DNA of 64,000 nt from positions 1 through 64,000 of the forward strand of contig JAPLCQ010000155.1 of NCBI GenBank assembly GCA_026392115.1, in the 5' to 3' direction. Positions 23,524-32,627 of the stretch are shown piece by piece (within the stretch, counting starts at the first letter, position 1; each line of letters begins with the position of its first letter). The notes beneath the pieces were generated by a model. It was not told the origin of the DNA. It did not search any database and saw only the letters and a program-made list of their open reading frames with translations. This DNA is from Armatimonadota bacterium. GTDB taxonomy: Bacteria > Armatimonadota > Chthonomonadetes > Chthonomonadales > CAJBBX01. The translations under genes and the position numbers were made by a program.

Positions 23524-23688
23524 GTGGCCGACGTCAAGAAGTCTAAGACCAACGTCACCGCGCGTCAGGAAGCCAAGCAGGCTCAGCAGCTCTGCCGCCT
23601 CTGTGGTAACCCGATTCAGGTTGTGATGCAGCTCACCCCCTCGGGTCGCAAGCAGATGGTCCGCAAGTGCTGCGGCGCCAACGCTTAG
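23524..23688 (+). CDS. 54-residue zinc-ribbon-like protein, unknown function
   Basis: The start is taken as GTG at 23524, which has GGAGAGG six bases upstream; the frame also allows GTG at 23503. The first ~28 residues are basic and helical-looking (ADVKKSKTNVTARQEAKQAQ). The rest is one Cys pair C-R-L-C, a beta-hairpin-like stretch rich in Val/Gln/Met with a GRKQMVRK basic strand, and a final adjacent Cys-Cys, so four cysteines in all. This fits a small zinc ribbon such as those of ribosome- or RNA-associated proteins. I do not recognise a named family. It has its own predicted promoter and terminator and so is probably a single-gene transcript. Confidence 0.65.
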   Translation: MADVKKSKTNVTARQEAKQAQQLCRLCGNPIQVVMQLTPSGRKQMVRKCCGANA

Positions 23689-23712
23689 TTTACGGCGCTC
23701 GCGTAGATCAGG

Positions 23713-23759
23713 AGCCCCGGGCTCCGCTCACCCGCTTGTGGTGCGCGGAACCCGGGGCT
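23713..23759 (+). terminator. Terminator-like hairpin after the small zinc-ribbon gene
   Basis: AGCCCCGGGCTCCGC (23713-23727) pairs with GCGGAACCCGGGGCT (23745-23759), 15 positions with one mismatch, loop 17 bases, followed by only two T residues. It begins 24 bases after the stop codon and precedes the yifB gene. Confidence 0.65.
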
Positions 23760-23808
23760 TCGCCGTCTCTATCGGCCGGGTGAACGCGCAGATCATGGAG
23801 TAGTCGGA

Positions 23809-25341
23809 ATGCTGTCGCAGGTGATGTCCAGCGCCGTGCTCGGGATTGACGCCTACGCTGTTGCGGTCGAAGTCGATGTCTCGCCGGGCATGTTCTTCTG
23901 GGCCATTGTGGGCCTGCCCGATGCGGCGGTGCAGGAGAGCCGCGAGCGTGTGCGGGCGGCCATCAAGAACACCGGCTTCGAGTTCCCCAACAAACGCTGC
24001 ACCATCAACCTCGCACCTGCCGATATACGGAAAGAGGGCACGGGTTTCGACCTGCCCATCGCCGTGGGCCTGCTGGCCTCCACGGGTCAGGTGGAGCGCG
24101 ATCTCCTGCACGACACGCTGATGACCGGCCAGCTTTCGTTGGATGGTTCGGTCCGGCCTGTGAACGGCGTCCTTCCCATGGCGCTGAGCGCCCGGAATGC
24201 GGGCTACAGGCGTCTGCTGGTGCCTGCCGCCAACCTTGAAGAGGCCGCGGTCGTCGGCGATATCGACGTCTATCCCGTGGCGACGCTGGCGCAGGTCGTC
24301 GATCTGCTCTGCAACCCGGAACGGCACGAGCCCGTCCGCAGGGACCCCAACGAGATCCTGGCGGCAGGTCCGGAGTATGCCACCGACTTCGCCGACGTGA
24401 AGGGCCAGTCGCACGCCAAGCGGGCGCTGGAGGTGGCCGCGGCCGGCGGGCACAACATCATCATGATCGGACCGCCCGGTAGCGGCAAGACCATGCTCGC
24501 CCGGCGCCTCCCGACGATCCTGCCTCCGCTCTCCGTTGACGAGGCGCTGGACACCACGCGAATCTACAGCGTGGCGGGCCTGCTCCCATCCGACCTCGCG
24601 CTCATGCGCACGCGGCCGTTCCGCGCGCCGCACCATACGCTCTCCAACGCCGCGCTTGTGGGTGGCGGCACGGTACCCCGACCGGGCGAGGTGAGCCTCT
24701 CGCACCACGGCGTGCTCTTCCTCGACGAGTTGCCGGAGTTCAAGCGTGACGCCCTGGAGGTACTGCGCCAGCCGCTGGAGGATGGTGTCGTGACGATCGC
24801 GCGGGTGCAGGCCTCTCTGCAGTATCCCGCCAGCTTCATTCTCGCCGCTGCCATGAACCCCTGCGTCTGCGGCTACCAGGGCGACCTGTTCCGGCAGTGC
24901 ACCTGCTCGCAGACCATGGTGCGCAAGTACCAGCAACGCATCTCCGGGCCGCTGCTGGATCGCATCGACATCCACCTCGAGGTGCCGCGCCTCAGCGAAG
25001 ACGACATGGTCAACTATCCTCCCACGGAGAAGTCGGTGGAGATCCGCAAGCGCGTCGCGGTGGCGCGGGAGCGCCAGCGGGCCCGCCTGCAGGGCTCGCG
25101 CATCTACTGCAACGCGCAGATGGGCCAGCGCGAGATACGGGCCCAGTGCGTCGTGGACAGCGAGACGCGCAGCGTGCTCAAGGCGGCGATCCAGCAGTTG
25201 TCGCTCTCGGCGCGGGCCTATGACCGCATCCTGAAGGTGGCGCGGACCATCGCCGACCTCGCAGGCGTGGAAGAGATTCGTGCTCCGCACGTCGTCGAAG
25301 CGATCCAGTACCGATCGCTGGACAGGAAGATGTGGATATGA
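23809..25341 (+). CDS. YifB/ComM family AAA+ ATPase (Mg-chelatase-like)
   Basis: 510 residues, GGAG eight bases before the ATG. The N-terminal ~185 residues are the LonB-like subdomain typical of the family (VEVDVSPGMFFWAIVGLPDAA, FPNKRCTINLAPADIRKEG). The AAA+ core has Walker A GPPGSGKTMLARRLPTILPP, the family string RPFRAPHHTLSNAALVGGG, and Walker B VLFLDELPEF. A C-terminal segment has CXCG-like cysteines (NPCVCGYQGDLFRQCTC) and the SLSARAYDRILKVARTIADL helix. In Haemophilus and Vibrio, ComM is a branch-migration helicase that helps integrate DNA during natural transformation. Length and domain order are normal. The next gene overlaps by ATGA. Confidence 0.95.
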   Translation: MLSQVMSSAVLGIDAYAVAVEVDVSPGMFFWAIVGLPDAAVQESRERVRAAIKNTGFEFPNKRCTINLAPADIRKEGTGFDLPIAVGLLASTGQVERDLLHDTLMTGQLSLDGSVRPVNGVLPMALSARNAGYRRLLVPAANLEEAAVVGDIDVYPVATLAQVVDLLCNPERHEPVRRDPNEILAAGPEYATDFADVKGQSHAKRALEVAAAGGHNIIMIGPPGSGKTMLARRLPTILPPLSVDEALDTTRIYSVAGLLPSDLALMRTRPFRAPHHTLSNAALVGGGTVPRPGEVSLSHHGVLFLDELPEFKRDALEVLRQPLEDGVVTIARVQASLQYPASFILAAAMNPCVCGYQGDLFRQCTCSQTMVRKYQQRISGPLLDRIDIHLEVPRLSEDDMVNYPPTEKSVEIRKRVAVARERQRARLQGSRIYCNAQMGQREIRAQCVVDSETRSVLKAAIQQLSLSARAYDRILKVARTIADLAGVEEIRAPHVVEAIQYRSLDRKMWI

Positions 25342-25910
25342 ACACACCGTCGACCGCACCGGGTCAGGTTCCGGTGCTCTTCAGCATCGAGCGCCAGGGC
25401 GCGGCGGTCATCGTGCGCAGGCTGGGCTCGGCCTACAAGGGCGCCTACGTCTGGGGAGCGGCCTTTTGCGCCGTGCTGCTCATCCTGCTGGCGGTCTACA
25501 TCCGAGTGGCGCGCACGCATCCGGGCTTCTGGGGATTGGCGGGGTTGGTCTTCATCATCTTCCTCGCGCTAGCCGCCAGGGCGCAGACCATGGCCCGCTC
25601 CCTGCCTCAGGATGTGGTGACGGTAGATCCGGACCGTGGCGAGGTGGTTCGCAACGGCGAGGTCCGTGGCGAACCCCGGGACCTCGAGTCCGTGGTCATC
25701 TTGGAGGCCGTCGACGGCGCCGTGCGCACCGGTGAGATGGCGTTGCTGCTGCAGTTCAAGGACACCCGCCATCTGCTCGTTGGGCGCACGGTGGGTCTTC
25801 CCGGTGAGCAGGAGGCGATCACGGCCGCGGCGCGTGATCTCTCGGTGGCGCTGGCGCTGCCCGTCGCAAGAGCCGAACGTCTGACGTCGGAGTGGTGGCT
25901 GGATCAGTGA
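25338..25910 (+). CDS. Two-helix membrane protein, unknown function
   Basis: 190 residues. The ATG at 25338 overlaps the yifB stop (ATGA), with AGGAAG upstream; a GTG at 25332 is also in frame. Two adjacent hydrophobic helices lie at ~residues 37-55 and 62-84. A soluble C-terminal half follows, with alternating strands (VVTVDPDRGEVVRNGEVRG, then ESVVILEAV) and a final helix containing ISVALALPVARAERL-like residues ending WWLDQ. This looks like a bPH-like or DUF-type domain anchored at the membrane, but I cannot assign it. It may belong to the yifB transcript. Confidence 0.55.
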   Translation: MNTPSTAPGQVPVLFSIERQGAAVIVRRLGSAYKGAYVWGAAFCAVLLILLAVYIRVARTHPGFWGLAGLVFIIFLALAARAQTMARSLPQDVVTVDPDRGEVVRNGEVRGEPRDLESVVILEAVDGAVRTGEMALLLQFKDTRHLLVGRTVGLPGEQEAITAAARDLSVALALPVARAERLTSEWWLDQ

Positions 25911-25926
25911 TAAGGAGATAAATCCT

Positions 25927-27561
25927 TTGAGTGAACATTCGGTAAGCCCCGAAGGGCATGCCTATCCTCTGCCGGCGCCGGCGGACTATCCGGCTGAACT
26001 GGCGCGGCTGCAGCAGCGGAGCGCGGCAGCCCGCGAGCAGGGGCAGGAAGTCGTCGTCGTCATGGGCGTCGGCTTCGTCGGCGCCGTCATGGCCGCCATC
26101 GTGGCGGACACGGTGGACAAGGGGACCGGAGAGCCCAGCAAGTTCGTGATCGGATGCCAGCGGCCCAGCACGCGGAGCTACTGGAAGATTCCGCGCCTGA
26201 ACGAGGGCATATCGCCGGTAAAGGCCGAGGATCCCAAAGTCGAGCCCATGATCAGCCGGTGCGTCCTCGAGAAGAAGTCGCTGACCGCCACATTCAACAG
26301 CGACTGCCTCGGCCTGGCCGACTGCGTCGTCGTCGACGTCCAGTGCGACTACCGGAAGAAGAGCCTCGGCGACCTGAAGACGGGCGAAGTCGACATGGCG
26401 GCCCTGGAGGCGACCCTCCGCACCATCGGCGACCGGATCCAGCCGCACTGTCTGGTCCTGATCGAGACCACCGTGGCGCCCGGAACCACTGAGTTCGTGG
26501 CGATGCCGATCCTCAAGAGGGCCTTTGAGGCTCGCGGGATCGAGAGCACGCCGCTGCTGGCCCACAGCTTCGAGCGCGTCATGCCCGGACGTGAGTACGT
26601 GCGATCGATTCGCGACTTCTGGCGGGTCTGCTCCGGCTGCACGCCCGAGGCCCGCACGCGCGTGGTGAAGTTCCTGAGCGAGGTGTTGAACGTCGAGGAG
26701 TTTCCGCTGACCGTCATGGACCGGCCCATCGAGTCCGAGACGACCAAGATCGTCGAGAACTCCTACCGCGCCACGATCCTGGCCTTCCTCGATGAGTGGA
26801 GCCTCTTCAGCGAGCGCAACGGGGTTGACCTGACCAAGGTCATCAAGGCCATCAAGACGCGGCCCACGCACAGCAACATGATCTTCCCCGGTCCCGGCAT
26901 TGGCGGTTACTGCCTGCCGAAGGACGGCGGCCTTGGGCGCTGGGCCTACAAGCACATCCTCGGGTTCGAGGACGACATCTTCAACATCACGACCGCGGCC
27001 ATCAACATCAACGACACCCGCGGCATCCACGCGGCGGAGTTGGTGCGCGACGCGCTGCGGAACATGGGCAAGGCCGTGGCGCAGAGCACGGTGCTCCTCT
27101 GCGGAGCCAGCTACCGCGAGGACGTGGGCGACACGCGCTATAGCGGTAGCGAGCTGGTTGTCCGCAAGCTCGCGGAGATGGGCGCCGAGATCCGCGTCCA
27201 CGATCCGTACGTGGAGAAGTGGTTCGAGTTCCTGAACCAGGACTCGTCGCCGGACGGCCACTCGCTGGCCCGCTTCTTCCGCAACCAGGACGCACTGGCA
27301 ACGCTCGCGGTGGGCAAGGACATCGACCAGTCGCTGGCCGGCGCGAACGCGCTGGTTCTGGCCGTACGGCACGAGGCGTATACCAAGCTGAAGCCCGAGG
27401 ACGTGGTGGCTGCCGCCGGCGGCCCCATCGCCGTGATCGACTGCTTCGGCGTGCTCACGGACGAGGCCATCGAGCGGTACTTTGAGCTGGGTTGCGAGGT
27501 CAAGGGCCTTGGCCGCGGGCACATCCAGCGAATCAAGGAGACGGTTCGCTCCCGCAAGTAG
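25927..27561 (+). CDS. UDP-glucose/GDP-mannose dehydrogenase family protein
   Basis: 544 residues from a TTG start eight bases after AAGGAGAT. NAD-binding loop GVGFVG is at 47-52; the central domain contains LIETTVAPGTTE and SFERVMPGRE. The catalytic cysteine is Cys329 in GPGIGGYCLPKDGG, and the C-terminal NAD-binding-like domain has GASYREDVGDTRYS and HDPYVEKW. The family makes UDP-glucuronate, GDP-mannuronate or UDP-N-acetylhexosaminuronate for envelope polysaccharides. It is ~100 residues longer than typical members: a ~40-residue N-terminal extension and a longer loop after the first nucleotide-binding unit (ROUGHLY residues 65-110). The usual helix carrying the cofactor-binding Asp differs, so the sugar cannot be named. 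Confidence 0.88.
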   Translation: MSEHSVSPEGHAYPLPAPADYPAELARLQQRSAAAREQGQEVVVVMGVGFVGAVMAAIVADTVDKGTGEPSKFVIGCQRPSTRSYWKIPRLNEGISPVKAEDPKVEPMISRCVLEKKSLTATFNSDCLGLADCVVVDVQCDYRKKSLGDLKTGEVDMAALEATLRTIGDRIQPHCLVLIETTVAPGTTEFVAMPILKRAFEARGIESTPLLAHSFERVMPGREYVRSIRDFWRVCSGCTPEARTRVVKFLSEVLNVEEFPLTVMDRPIESETTKIVENSYRATILAFLDEWSLFSERNGVDLTKVIKAIKTRPTHSNMIFPGPGIGGYCLPKDGGLGRWAYKHILGFEDDIFNITTAAININDTRGIHAAELVRDALRNMGKAVAQSTVLLCGASYREDVGDTRYSGSELVVRKLAEMGAEIRVHDPYVEKWFEFLNQDSSPDGHSLARFFRNQDALATLAVGKDIDQSLAGANALVLAVRHEAYTKLKPEDVVAAAGGPIAVIDCFGVLTDEAIERYFELGCEVKGLGRGHIQRIKETVRSRK

Positions 27562-27570
27562 GCGCTGGAA

Positions 27571-27603
27571 CGGCAGGGGCATGGCACGGCCCCGCCCCTG
27601 CCG
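27571..27603. terminator. Hairpin between convergent genes
   Basis: CGGCAGGGGC (27571-27580) and GCCCCTGCCG (27594-27603) form a perfect 10-base stem with a 13-base loop, between the dehydrogenase (+) and the large membrane protein (-). It could act in both directions. No T-run. Confidence 0.65.
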
Positions 27604-27608
27604 ACCGG

Positions 27609-30600
27609 CTAGCGCCAGTTCTCCCACTCCCTGGCGAGTTTGTCTCGATATGCCTCCAGCCGCTCGCGATTGCGCGTGAGGTAGAGGATGGCCGCCAATA
27701 TCGTCAGGCCGACCACCAGCGCCATGAGGCCTGCCCAGAGCGCAGAGGCGGCCCCGACCCCGATGACAACCGCGAACGCCGTGGCATGCATCGCTCCGGC
27801 CAACACGAACGCCCGGATGCGGCGCGCGATACCCCACGCGGCTCCCACGGTGCACTCCACGAGGAGCAGCAGCGCATGGACCGGACTGCCGTCCGGCTGG
27901 TTGTTGGCCATGAACGCCACGAATGTCGGGGTCAGCACCATTAGCGCCCCGGCCCACCAGAGCGCGGCGCACCGGTCCTGCTTGCCTTCATGGGCGGCAA
28001 CATGGCCGAGGACCGCCAGATAGATGCCTACCGGGATCAGGTAGAAGTCCACCCAACCGGCGCCCACGCCCGTCCGATCATAGAGCATCAGCCAGTAGCC
28101 CAGGGCGAAGCATCCCACGGCCGCGTGCTGGAAGGCCTCCATGGCCAGCGTTACACGGATCCCGACGAACACGCTGCCAGCCATGGCGCAGGTGACCATC
28201 ATCCAGGGGCCTTCGTCGGCCGTGGCGGCCTGCATGCCGACGCCCAGCGCCGCGACCTCGGCGGCGACGCATCCTGCCAGTGCGGCAGGCAGGGCGAACT
28301 CCCATCTATCTCCCGAGTTCCTGCACGCGACCGCCGTCGCGGCGAAGATGCCGCCCGCTCCCGCCAGCAGCACGGCGCGCAGGCCCATCTGGTCGGCGCC
28401 GATCTGCACGGACTTCACGGCCAGCAGCAACCATGCGGCGGAGGTCAGCAACGCCCAGGCGGTCGTGCGTCGACGGGCCATCGCCCACGCGGCAAGGAGG
28501 GCGAACGCGCCTGCCGCGAGCAGGTGCGGCGCCCCGGCGGGGCCATCCAGGGCCGACACGCCGGTGCACGCCGCCGCCACGGCCACGCTGAGCGCAGGCG
28601 CCGTCTGGCATGTCGCGACAGAGCCCGTGCGCCACTCGGCCCATGCATATACCGCCGCGCAGGTCGCCACTACAGCGAGGTAGGCCCACGGCATTGCATC
28701 CGCCGACGATCGGGCGAGGAGCCAGGAGATGCCCGGCCAGAGCGCGGCCCAGCCCGCGTAGAGGGCGTCGGACGAGTGCCGCCGCGCCGCGCGCCAGAGC
28801 CCAAGGGCGGCAACCACCGCACCGGCCGCCGCTGCCGGCGCAGACCCCTGGCCGATCAGGCCGTAGGCCCCGAGAAGGCACGCAGCAAGCCCTGCGGCCA
28901 CCGCGACAGCGCCACCGGCCCACGGATTGCCGCGCGAGAACCCGGCCAGCAGACCGTACACCGCCGCCGTTGCAGCCAGCAAGAGCTCAGCCTGCCGTTC
29001 CCTTGGCCATGGCGCGTAGAAGTGGGGCTCCCACGCGACACCTCCGGCGACTGCGACTACCGCCACGAGCGCCGCCAGGCATGCCACCGCTGTCGCAGGC
29101 GTCGGCCACTGCCTCTCTGGTTTGGCTGCACTCGCGAGGTCCGATACCACCATCATGGCCGCCGCGGCCAGGGCGCCGCCTGCGAACGTCCCGATCCACG
29201 GGTCCAGTCGGAACGGGTATGCCGCGCCGCCCGCCATGGCGGACGCAATCAGCGCCGAACTGACGGCGACCGCTGACCCGACCGCGAACGAAACGGCGCT
29301 CCGCTGCAACAGCCAGGCCGTCATGCAGAGCACCGCCACGCCGCCGGCAACGTGCCCCCACGCCTCGGCGTGGCGCCCCCCCGCCGCCGGAGCCGCCAGC
29401 ATCACGCAGAGCCACGCGGCGCCGGCGCCGGCAGTCAGGTAGGCGTCCGCGGCCTCGCTGACCCGCGGGCGTCCACGGTTCACCATGGCCAGTACGACGC
29501 CCGCTACGCCCAGCAGCGCCGCGGGCGGCATGACCCATCGGCCGGGTATGAGCGGTTCCATCGGCGCGAGTCGCGCACCATACTGGTCGCCAAGAGACAG
29601 ACCTGCCAGCGTCAGCGCGGCGGCTGCCGCGTAGTGGATCCGTTGGCGCCCCGACACAGCCGCTATGGCGGCGTACCCGGCGGCTGCCCAGAGCAGGATC
29701 CATCCGCCATACGCCCTGCTGGTCGAGGAGACCTCGAAGTAGGGATGGAGGGTCGCCACGAGCGCCAGGGCGCCGGCCAGGCCCGCCGAGAAGCCGCAGA
29801 GGGCGCCGTAGGTGGACGCCAGCGGCCCACGCTCCTCCTCGTCGCCCGCCGCCCCATAGGCCAACGCGGCGACGCCGCACAGAGTTGCAAGGGCCGCCGC
29901 CACGAAGGCGCACCCGTGCCACGATGGCCCGGAGGCGGATGCCGCGGTGGTGTACCCGGCCAACGCTGCCGCCGCAGCCGCCATAGAGGCCAGGCTGGTC
30001 GAACTCGTGCTGTGTGCAGCCGCTCCGAAGACCGCCGCCATGGCAAGTACTACGATGGCGCCGGCCAGGTCGAACGAACCCTCGGCGAAGAGGGCGCGTC
30101 CGGGAGTCCAGAGCGCCGCGGCCACAGCGACGGCGCATGACCACGCCACCAGCATGGCCCGCGGGGCCGGTCCGGCCTCCTCTGGGTCCTGGCGAGCCGC
30201 CAGAGAAGCGTACACCGAAGCCAGAACAGCCAGTAGGACCACATGGCCGAGGGCTCGGGTCTCGGCCGGCCAGAAGGCCTGCACGAGCAACGCCGCCGAG
30301 GTGGGTATGCCGGCCAGGACGTAGTGCGAGAAGCGCTCGTCGCGGCTGTTGAGCCCCACCAGCGCGGCCGTGACCGTGCTGCAGGCGGCGCCCAGCCCAT
30401 ATGCCGCGAAGGGCTCCAGCGCGCCGCCCAGCCAGTTCTTGTTCACCGATCCGACGACGAAGAAGGCCAGCACGATGCCGATGGAGGGGAAGGCGAAGGC
30501 GCCGATCTCCTGGTCGTTGGAAGTGCGCCCGACCCAAAGCGCCGCCGCCATCAGGCCCGTGGGAAGCAGCGGCAGGAAGGTGATCGCGATCTGGCTGGCC

Positions 30601-31013
30601 CACGCGGAGCCCAGCACCTGGCGTAGCCCTGCGAAGACCAGGAGCGCCGCCACGAGGGCGCTCAGCTTCAGCCAGTGCGCCTCCAGAAACTCGGTGACCC
30701 AGGCGCCCTCTGGAGCCGCCGGCTGGGGAGCGGCCGGCCTCACGATGACCGTCGCCGAACCGCGCTGGGACGGGTGTGGCACGGCGGGCGGTGGTGCGGA
30801 TGGGGCTTGCCGGGGGGCGGTCATGCCGACGTAGCGTGATCGGATGCGCGTTGCCGTATCGGCATCGATGAGCCCCTCATAGGCCCAACGCTCCACCTCA
30901 TGCACGATGACCTGCACGGTCTCGGGGCTAGGAAGTGCGACGGGAAAGCCGCAGTTGGTGCAGAACGTGGCCCAGTCCGGCGGCAGTGCGCCGCAACGGT
31001 CGCAGATAGGCAT
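27609..31013 (-). CDS. Very large polytopic membrane protein with N-terminal zinc ribbon (DUF2339/DUF2157-like)
   Basis: 1134 residues from the ATG at 31013, with GGAGGAG four to five bases upstream; the frame's earlier start at 31070 has no such site. It opens with a zinc ribbon (C-D-R-C ... C-T-N-C, residues 4-21), then a short helical segment VERWAYEGLIDADTATRIRS like that of DUF2157 proteins, a Pro/Ala-rich linker, and roughly thirty hydrophobic helices to the end, closing with a charged helix (RNRERLEAYRDKLAREWENW). DUF2339-type proteins of this shape are widespread but have no firmly known function. No catalytic motif stands out. The gene has its own predicted promoter. Confidence 0.7.
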   Translation of the reverse strand: MPICDRCGALPPDWATFCTNCGFPVALPSPETVQVIVHEVERWAYEGLIDADTATRIRSRYVGMTAPRQAPSAPPPAVPHPSQRGSATVIVRPAAPQPAAPEGAWVTEFLEAHWLKLSALVAALLVFAGLRQVLGSAWASQIAITFLPLLPTGLMAAALWVGRTSNDQEIGAFAFPSIGIVLAFFVVGSVNKNWLGGALEPFAAYGLGAACSTVTAALVGLNSRDERFSHYVLAGIPTSAALLVQAFWPAETRALGHVVLLAVLASVYASLAARQDPEEAGPAPRAMLVAWSCAVAVAAALWTPGRALFAEGSFDLAGAIVVLAMAAVFGAAAHSTSSTSLASMAAAAAALAGYTTAASASGPSWHGCAFVAAALATLCGVAALAYGAAGDEEERGPLASTYGALCGFSAGLAGALALVATLHPYFEVSSTSRAYGGWILLWAAAGYAAIAAVSGRQRIHYAAAAALTLAGLSLGDQYGARLAPMEPLIPGRWVMPPAALLGVAGVVLAMVNRGRPRVSEAADAYLTAGAGAAWLCVMLAAPAAGGRHAEAWGHVAGGVAVLCMTAWLLQRSAVSFAVGSAVAVSSALIASAMAGGAAYPFRLDPWIGTFAGGALAAAAMMVVSDLASAAKPERQWPTPATAVACLAALVAVVAVAGGVAWEPHFYAPWPRERQAELLLAATAAVYGLLAGFSRGNPWAGGAVAVAAGLAACLLGAYGLIGQGSAPAAAAGAVVAALGLWRAARRHSSDALYAGWAALWPGISWLLARSSADAMPWAYLAVVATCAAVYAWAEWRTGSVATCQTAPALSVAVAAACTGVSALDGPAGAPHLLAAGAFALLAAWAMARRRTTAWALLTSAAWLLLAVKSVQIGADQMGLRAVLLAGAGGIFAATAVACRNSGDRWEFALPAALAGCVAAEVAALGVGMQAATADEGPWMMVTCAMAGSVFVGIRVTLAMEAFQHAAVGCFALGYWLMLYDRTGVGAGWVDFYLIPVGIYLAVLGHVAAHEGKQDRCAALWWAGALMVLTPTFVAFMANNQPDGSPVHALLLLVECTVGAAWGIARRIRAFVLAGAMHATAFAVVIGVGAASALWAGLMALVVGLTILAAILYLTRNRERLEAYRDKLAREWENWR

Positions 31014-31074
31014 CGTCTCCTCCGGCAGGTTCGGCTCAGGCTTCGCCGCGCGAAGACGGCCGATCCACACTCAG

Positions 31075-31103
31075 GTTATACAGGAAATACCCGTCCGAGG
31101 GTC
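31075..31103 (-). promoter_or_regulatory. Possible promoter of the large membrane protein gene
   Basis: On the minus strand a -10 TATAAC (31075-31080 on the plus numbering) stands ~60 bases before the start. The -35 position at 17-base spacing (GACCCT) is a poor match. The 133-base gap 31014-31146 contains nothing else I recognise. Confidence 0.35.
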
Positions 31104-31146
31104 GGGACCTTGGGCCTATTCGGCGGCAGACTGGGCCGTCGCGCGA

Positions 31147-31971
31147 CTATCGCACGCCGGTCACGGCGTCGAGCCGGCGGAGGAGGGGATGGCGCTCGAT
31201 CAGAGCCGAGAGCGACCAGCGCTCGGCGGCCACGTGGAACGCGAGAAGGCATAGAAGGGCCGCCAGTCGCGCGGGTGCGCTGGGTGTGCTTGAGAGCCAG
31301 AGGGCGGCGAGCATGGCGCCGAGGCCGTTGGAGCCGGTGTCGCCCATCATGGCCTGGCCCCGCCTATCCCGGATCGCCATGACAGCCACCGGCAACGCAA
31401 GAAGCGCAGAACTGCCGGGGGGCGCCCCGCCGCCGGCGTGAACGGCATAGAGCGTCGCGAAGAGAGCCAGCCAGACCGCGCATGCCCGGCCGGGCCGCAG
31501 GTCCAGGAGGTTCATGGCGTTGGCGCCAAGCGCCAGGATGAGACCGTCGACCATGCCCATGGGCCAAGTCGGTTGTCTGGCGGCGTGGGCGATCATCTGG
31601 CCCGCCAGCACGCCGCCCACGAGCTTCCCCAGGCCGGTGGTCACCCTTCGTTCGGAGACCAGGGCCCGCAGGTGGCCGCGCAGACCCTTTGGGCCGGTAT
31701 GGCCCCGAGCGTCGTCCAGCAGGCCCAGCCCCGCGAAGGCCGCCAGCGCCGACGCCACGGGCCATGCACGGGCCGCTCCCATCGCCCAGCTGGTGCCCAG
31801 CATCACCAATCCGCTCAGGACGGGCAGGAGGCCATAGGCCAGAGGCACGGTCTGCCCCCGGAAGTTGGTCCGCGCAAGGCGTGCGCGGAGGAGGAGGCCC
31901 GGCAGCGCGGCATGGAGGAGGATGGCGCAGAGCAGTCCGGCCAGACCCGCGCGCCCATCTACAGCAGGCAC
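31147..31971 (-). CDS. MraY/WecA-like family 4 glycosyltransferase (phospho-sugar transferase)
   Basis: 274 residues from the GTG at 31971, preceded by GGAGGAGG five bases away; the longer open frame to 32826 is antisense noise from other genes. About eight to nine membrane helices are separated by cytoplasmic loops carrying the family's marks: GLGLLDDARGH (Asp-Asp), NAMNLLDLRPGRA (an NLxDxxxG variant) and MMGDTGSNGLGA (GDTGS). Such enzymes transfer a phospho-sugar from a UDP-sugar onto a lipid carrier. The protein is shorter than MraY (~320-360) and lacks MraY's HHHP-like histidine loop. Gene order steA-steB-GT2-GT4 occurs in Firmicutes and Actinobacteria. It overlaps the GT2 gene by 13 bases. 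Confidence 0.82.
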   Translation of the reverse strand: MPAVDGRAGLAGLLCAILLHAALPGLLLRARLARTNFRGQTVPLAYGLLPVLSGLVMLGTSWAMGAARAWPVASALAAFAGLGLLDDARGHTGPKGLRGHLRALVSERRVTTGLGKLVGGVLAGQMIAHAARQPTWPMGMVDGLILALGANAMNLLDLRPGRACAVWLALFATLYAVHAGGGAPPGSSALLALPVAVMAIRDRRGQAMMGDTGSNGLGAMLAALWLSSTPSAPARLAALLCLLAFHVAAERWSLSALIERHPLLRRLDAVTGVR

Positions 31972-32627
31972 CGACGCCTCCTCCAGAGCTCGCGGGCCAC
32001 GGCGACGAACTGCCTGCCCCGGTGCCGGAAACCCGCCAGGTCGCGCCCGGTGGCCCGGTGCGTCATCGTGACGGGCACCTCCAGCACCCTGTGCCCGGCA
32101 CGGGCGGCGTCGATGGTGAGCGCCACCTCCACGCCGAACCCGTCCGCAGTCTGGAGGGCGTCCCAGACCGGACGCCTCATGGCGCGTTGCCCCGACAGGG
32201 GACTGGTCATGGTGATGCCGGTGGCGCGCTGGATGCCCCACCGGGCCAACCGCACCACGAGCCCGAAGCCCGCTCCGGCGCCACGCTGACCTGCGAACGC
32301 GGCGATGGTCATGTCCGCCTCTCCGCGCGTCACGGGGGCGATCAGAAGGCCGGCCTGGGCCGCGGTGGCGCCCAGGTCGGCGTCCACCATGGCGATGATC
32401 TCGCCCCGGCAGGCGCGGATGCCCTCGGCCAGCGCCGCGGCCTTGCCCAGGTTGCGGGGCATGTCGAGTACGCGCGCGCCTGAGCGGGCGGCTACGGCGG
32501 AGGTGTCGTCGGAGGAGCCGTCGTTCACGACCAGCACCTCGTCCACGCCGTCCAGGGCCACGAGCGCGGCCACGGTCTCGGAGATGCGCACCTCCTCGTT
32601 GTAGGCGGGCACAATAATCGAGGTCAT
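31959..32627 (-). CDS. Family 2 glycosyltransferase
   Basis: 222 residues, ATG overlapping the steB stop (ATGA, 32624-32627). GT-A fold marks are clear: TSIIVPAYNEEVRISETV at the N-terminus, VLVVNDGSSDDTS, and the metal-binding AMVDADLGA. The remainder (SPLSGQRAMRRPVW, then LEVPVTMTHRATGRDLAGFR) matches dolichyl-phosphate-mannose-synthase-like soluble GT2 enzymes without a membrane domain. It would transfer a sugar from a nucleotide donor, perhaps to polyprenyl phosphate or an envelope glycan, in partnership with the membrane transferase encoded next. The sugar cannot be deduced. Confidence 0.88.
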   Translation of the reverse strand: MTSIIVPAYNEEVRISETVAALVALDGVDEVLVVNDGSSDDTSAVAARSGARVLDMPRNLGKAAALAEGIRACRGEIIAMVDADLGATAAQAGLLIAPVTRGEADMTIAAFAGQRGAGAGFGLVVRLARWGIQRATGITMTSPLSGQRAMRRPVWDALQTADGFGVEVALTIDAARAGHRVLEVPVTMTHRATGRDLAGFRHRGRQFVAVARELWRRRRCLL

